The translations under genes and the position numbers were made by a program. DNA of 64,000 bases, taken from positions 198,587-262,586 of the forward strand of contig CAJJDO010000015.1 of the NCBI GenBank assembly GCA_905183005.1, written 5' to 3'. The stretch comes from Paramecium pentaurelia. Taxonomy: Eukaryota > Ciliophora > Oligohymenophorea > Peniculida > Parameciidae. Under the pieces are notes generated by a model. The model was not told the DNA's origin, ran no database searches, and saw nothing but the letters and a program-made list of their open reading frames with translations. Each line of letters begins with the position of its first letter. The stretch's first letter is position 1. Shown piece by piece: positions 60,750-64,000 of this stretch.

Positions 60750-62597
60750 ATGGAAAATAATTAAGAAGGAAATAATCAAAATGAAACCGAAGAGGAACAT
60801 TAATAAAATGAACCCTAAGAGACTGAATAAAATGTTTAATAATAAAATTCAAACCCAAAACAATAGGAAAATTTCTCTTAAAAATAAAATAGAGAATAGC
60901 AAAATAATAAATAATAATAAGAAGATAATCCAGAAAGAGATGAGTAATTTGATGAAGAAGATATAACTGCAAATTCATTTACTCCTAGAATGAAAGAAGC
61001 ATGTAAAAGAGAAGGATTTAAGAAGGAGGATTTAATATAAAAAGGCAAAGACCTGATTAGACTTATGCTTAAATAAAAAGATCCATCAGGTAATGAACAT
61101 TGATTTTCTAAAGGCTAATTGGCAAACGAGGAAGTTATATAAATGGTATTCGATCATTTTGAGGAAAAACGCCGATAGAAGATTTAAGTGGTCCGTCAGA
61201 CAAGACAAAAAATTTTGTAGGAAGAATCATAAGGATTATGGCCAAATTAGATGTCAAATTCTAGTGTCTTTAGAAGCACTTCATCTTTAGCTGAAAAACG
61301 AGAGAAACTGTTAAGTAGTATTCGCAAAAGGTAAGAATTAGAAATAGAAAAAATAATTAATTCAGAATAGAAAATGGAAGAATTGGCTAGAAATAATGCT
61401 GAAAAAGAAAAAAGAATTAAAGAAAAAGAAAAATAAAGAGAATTGAAAATTTAATGGTAAAAAGAATAGGCAGAAAAAAAAAGATTATAATTAGAAGAAG
61501 AAAGAAGAAAAAAAGAAGAAGAAGAAAAAAGAATTTAATTAGAAATAGAAGAATAATATAAAATTAAAGATTAAAAAAGAAAATAGAGAGAAGAAGAATT
61601 AGAAAGAAAAAGGAAAGAGGAAAATTAATTTAAGGAAGAATAAAGAATAGAAAAATAAAAAAAGATTTAGTAAGATAGAGAATAATTTTTATAACGCTAA
61701 TAAGAAATATAAGATATGAGATTAAAAGAATTAAAAGAAAAAGACTTAAGAAGATCATAAAAGTTTGAAGAAGAAAGGTAAAAAAGAATAGAGAAGGCAG
61801 AATAAGAGAGATTAGAATAAGAAGCAAAATTAGAATAAGTTAGAAAATTAAATGAAGAGTAATTAAATAAAAAGAGATTAGATTTTGAGGAAAAATAAAA
61901 GTATGTTGAATAATAAAGATTATTTTTTGAAACTTAAACATTAGAAAAGAAAAGATAGAAAGAAAAAGAAGGAGAAATGAAATAAGAAGAAATAAATAAG
62001 GTCTTAAAATAAAATGAAGAATAAATGAGAAAAAAAGTTATTGATTATGAAAAAAAATAATAAGAATTACAATTAAAAAAGAGAAAACTAGAAGAAGAAT
62101 AAAAATTATATTAAATGGAGAAATAAAAATAATTTTAAGAGAAAGATAGAAAAATTTAAGAAGTATTAATTAGAAATGAATAATAAGCTGAATAACATAA
62201 AAAAGAACTACTTAAAAAATTAGATTAAGCTAAATTTAAGTGTGAAAAAATTGAAAAAGAAAAACAAGAGGAATTAACTAGAAAATTAGCTTTAGCCTTT
62301 ATTAAAGAATTAGATAAACAAGATAATTTATAAAGACGTGAATAATTAGATGAACTCAGAAAAGAGTAACTTGAATAAAGAATTAAGTTAGATTTACTAA
62401 AAAGTTAATAAATTTAAATGGAAAAAGAACATTTAATTAAAATGAGTGAATAATTGAGAAAGGAAGCAGAAGAGAAGAGACAATAATAATTATTAGAAAT
62501 AGAAAAAGAAAAAAAGAAAAAACATTCAATGAATTCTCACCGAATTATTACAGATATGAGTAAATCTAAATTATCAAATCGTGGAGGTGAAGAATGA
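60750..62597 (+). CDS. Highly charged long-helix protein, unrecognised
   Basis: A 607-residue protein. Residues 1-75 are Q/E/N-rich and disordered. A small folded part (FTPRMKEACKREGFKKEDLI; QKGKDLIRLMLKQKDPSG) is split by a 24-nt intron with in-frame TGA (61090-61113). From about 205 to 590 the sequence is almost only E, K, R, Q with spaced L/I (EKEKRIKEKEKQRELKIQWQ), either a coiled coil or a single alpha-helix. It ends HSMNSHRIITDMSKSKLSNR. Short ORFs on both strands in 60.7-61.8 kb are shadows. Confidence 0.75.
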
Positions 62598-62615
62598 ATA
62601 TTAAATATTAAATAA

Positions 62616-63918
62616 TCATAATTATTATATTAATTGTTCATAGTTATATTTAGTTTAGATTTTGAAATCCTTATTATAATCAAAAAATTGAAAAATTTGA
62701 ATTGATGGTTTTAATCTAGGCTAAATAAAAATAAGTACTTCCTCTATTTCTTTAAATGCTTATATAATTTTATCATTATAAGGATAGAAAATTCCTTCCT
62801 TATAATTAATAAAGTTGGCTGAAGCAGGAACCCATTCATTAAATGGTTCTTTTAGATCATTTTCAATCATCTTATCAATCTATTTTACATCATTAATGCT
62901 TTATTAAAGTAATTATCTTAGAGTAACATTTGTTTTTGAAGCTTCTAATATTTCTTCTTTATCCAAAACTCCATCTCCATTTTAGTCGCATTCAATAAAG
63001 ATTTAGTGAATGGTTTTCTTTAATTTTAGTCTATCATGAAATGCTACAATGTTAGTTTTTAATACATCGTATAATTCTTTTTCTGAAATACTTCCATTTC
63101 CATCTGCATCACAAATATCAAAAAATACTAGATAGTTTAAGAATCTTACCTTTAATTTTTTCTTCTATTGAGTCTTCTTTAAAAATCTCTAAACCTATAA
63201 TTAATTCTTTATAATCAACAGTTCCATTAGAATCTTCATCAAACACATAAAATAGTTTTTCTAATAAATTTATATCAGTTCCTAATCCTACTGCTACCAT
63301 CAATTCATTAAAATCTTATTTAGTTAGACCTTTATGTTTTTATTTAGCAAATTTAACTATATATTAATAGTTTTTAAACATTTAGTTGATAGCATCTTTT
63401 CTAAATTAAATAAGCCATTAGATAGTTTTCCATTTCATTTTATATTTTACTTTAGGGTCTAATTTTTTATTTAATGTTGAAATATTAAAGACATTATGTT
63501 TATTTTTATTTTTATTTAACATAATAGAGCAAGTGCCTTTAGGAACAGGTAAAGCTACATTGTGAAGTTGACTGCTTTTATTATATTTACAAACATTTTA
63601 TAGTTTTTTCTAAAATACAAGATCTTAAATTTTTTCTAATTTTACCAAATATGGATTTTTGCTTTGAAATTTATATGCTTTTTTAGATAGAAATATATTA
63701 CCTTATAATTAATTTTGATTTGATGATTTTAAAATAACACTTAAATCATCATTTTCATTTTAAGAATTCATATTCAACAAAGTTTGAGTTCTATTAGAAC
63801 AATTTATTTATGGATTGGATTTAGAAAGTCTTAATTCATTATTGGTTCTTTAAGTATATGATTTTTAAATCATATAGTGATTCTTTTTAAGAAGATAGGA
63901 TTGATTATTTTATTACAT
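62616..63918 (-). CDS. EF-hand protein with four hand-like loops
   Basis: A protein of up to 426 residues from ATG 63918; a shorter start at 63771 (MNSQNENDDLSV) is possible. After a basic N-terminus, the EF region shows KQDFNELMVAVGLGTDINLL, loop DEDSNGTVDYKE, loop DADGNGSISEKE and loop DQNGDGVLDKEE. All three 12-residue loops have the full acidic pattern, so calcium binding is likely. A 22-nt intron (63128-63149) splits hands 1 and 2. TGA at 62616 lies 18 bp from the convergent gene's stop. The 5' end may lie beyond the window. No kinase domain is present, so it is not a CDPK. Confidence 0.8.
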
Positions 63919-64000
63919 AATATAATTATATATTTTCAGTTATACCAAATTACATTCACTTAATTAAAAGATTTTAGTTTTATTTCATCAAATTATAGAT

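Noticed and set aside
60679..61827. Short ORFs on both strands before and inside the charged-helix gene
   Set aside because: A single plus-strand frame with one 24-nt intron explains the region; the others have no sensible composition.
62616..63918. Calcium-dependent protein kinase
   Set aside because: EF-hands are present but no kinase motifs (HRDLK, DFG, APE) occur upstream in the window.
1..64000. tRNA, rRNA, CRISPR arrays, transposons
   Set aside because: No cloverleaf-like GC-rich segment, spaced repeats, transposase or reverse transcriptase motif was seen; a tRNAscan and repeat search would settle small RNAs.

Overview
This window is macronuclear-type DNA of a ciliate, most likely a Paramecium. 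Three things point there. TAA and TAG are read as glutamine throughout and TGA is the only stop. The DNA is very AT-rich. About 80 introns can be placed, almost all GTA...AG and only 20-31 nt long. With those rules about 38 protein genes are readable on both strands, packed tightly and often separated by less than 100 bp. The genus is an inference from code plus intron size; I cannot name the species.

Layout. 1-6.9 kb: 3' end of tubulin chaperone E, a troubled stretch holding an unrecognised ORF and a class I glutamine amidotransferase with frame problems, a tandem CCCH zinc finger protein, an ankyrin protein and an EF-hand protein. 6.9-12.4 kb: a small secreted protein, a helical protein, a polo-like kinase and a tRNA-dihydrouridine synthase. 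12.4-22 kb: coiled-coil protein, kinesin, Miro GTPase, an IQ-like protein and an acylation-candidate protein. 22.5-34.4 kb: CEP104, two small tail-anchored proteins, a Skp1-like protein, a 2180-residue coiled-coil protein and a small basic protein. 35-45.3 kb: a voltage-gated K+ channel, a second Skp1-like ORF running in frame into an M16 mitochondrial protein, a CK1 kinase, NAC alpha and complex I NDUFS1. 45.3-53.2 kb: an unrecognised protein, ribosomal eL13, small proteins, a second CK1 kinase and another unrecognised protein. 53.7-64 kb: a TFIIB-like protein, a decayed enolase, an STPG ciliary protein, TSG101, coiled-coil proteins, complex I NDUFA6 and an EF-hand protein.

Together this is ordinary eukaryotic chromosome content: cilium and cytoskeleton genes (TBCE, CEP104, kinesin, STPG, coiled-coil proteins), mitochondrial genes (Miro, M16, NDUFS1, NDUFA6), calcium and kinase signalling, and translation (eL13, NAC, Dus). 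Neighbours are not organised by pathway. I see no mobile element, CRISPR array, tRNA or rRNA, and no convincing new multi-gene system. The oddities worth a second look are the broken genes at 1.9-3.2 kb and 54.5-55.9 kb, the Skp1-like/M16 in-frame junction, an M16 protein without its zinc motif, a Miro whose second GTPase lacks a P-loop, a TFIIB-like protein without a zinc ribbon, and 3n introns lacking TGA.
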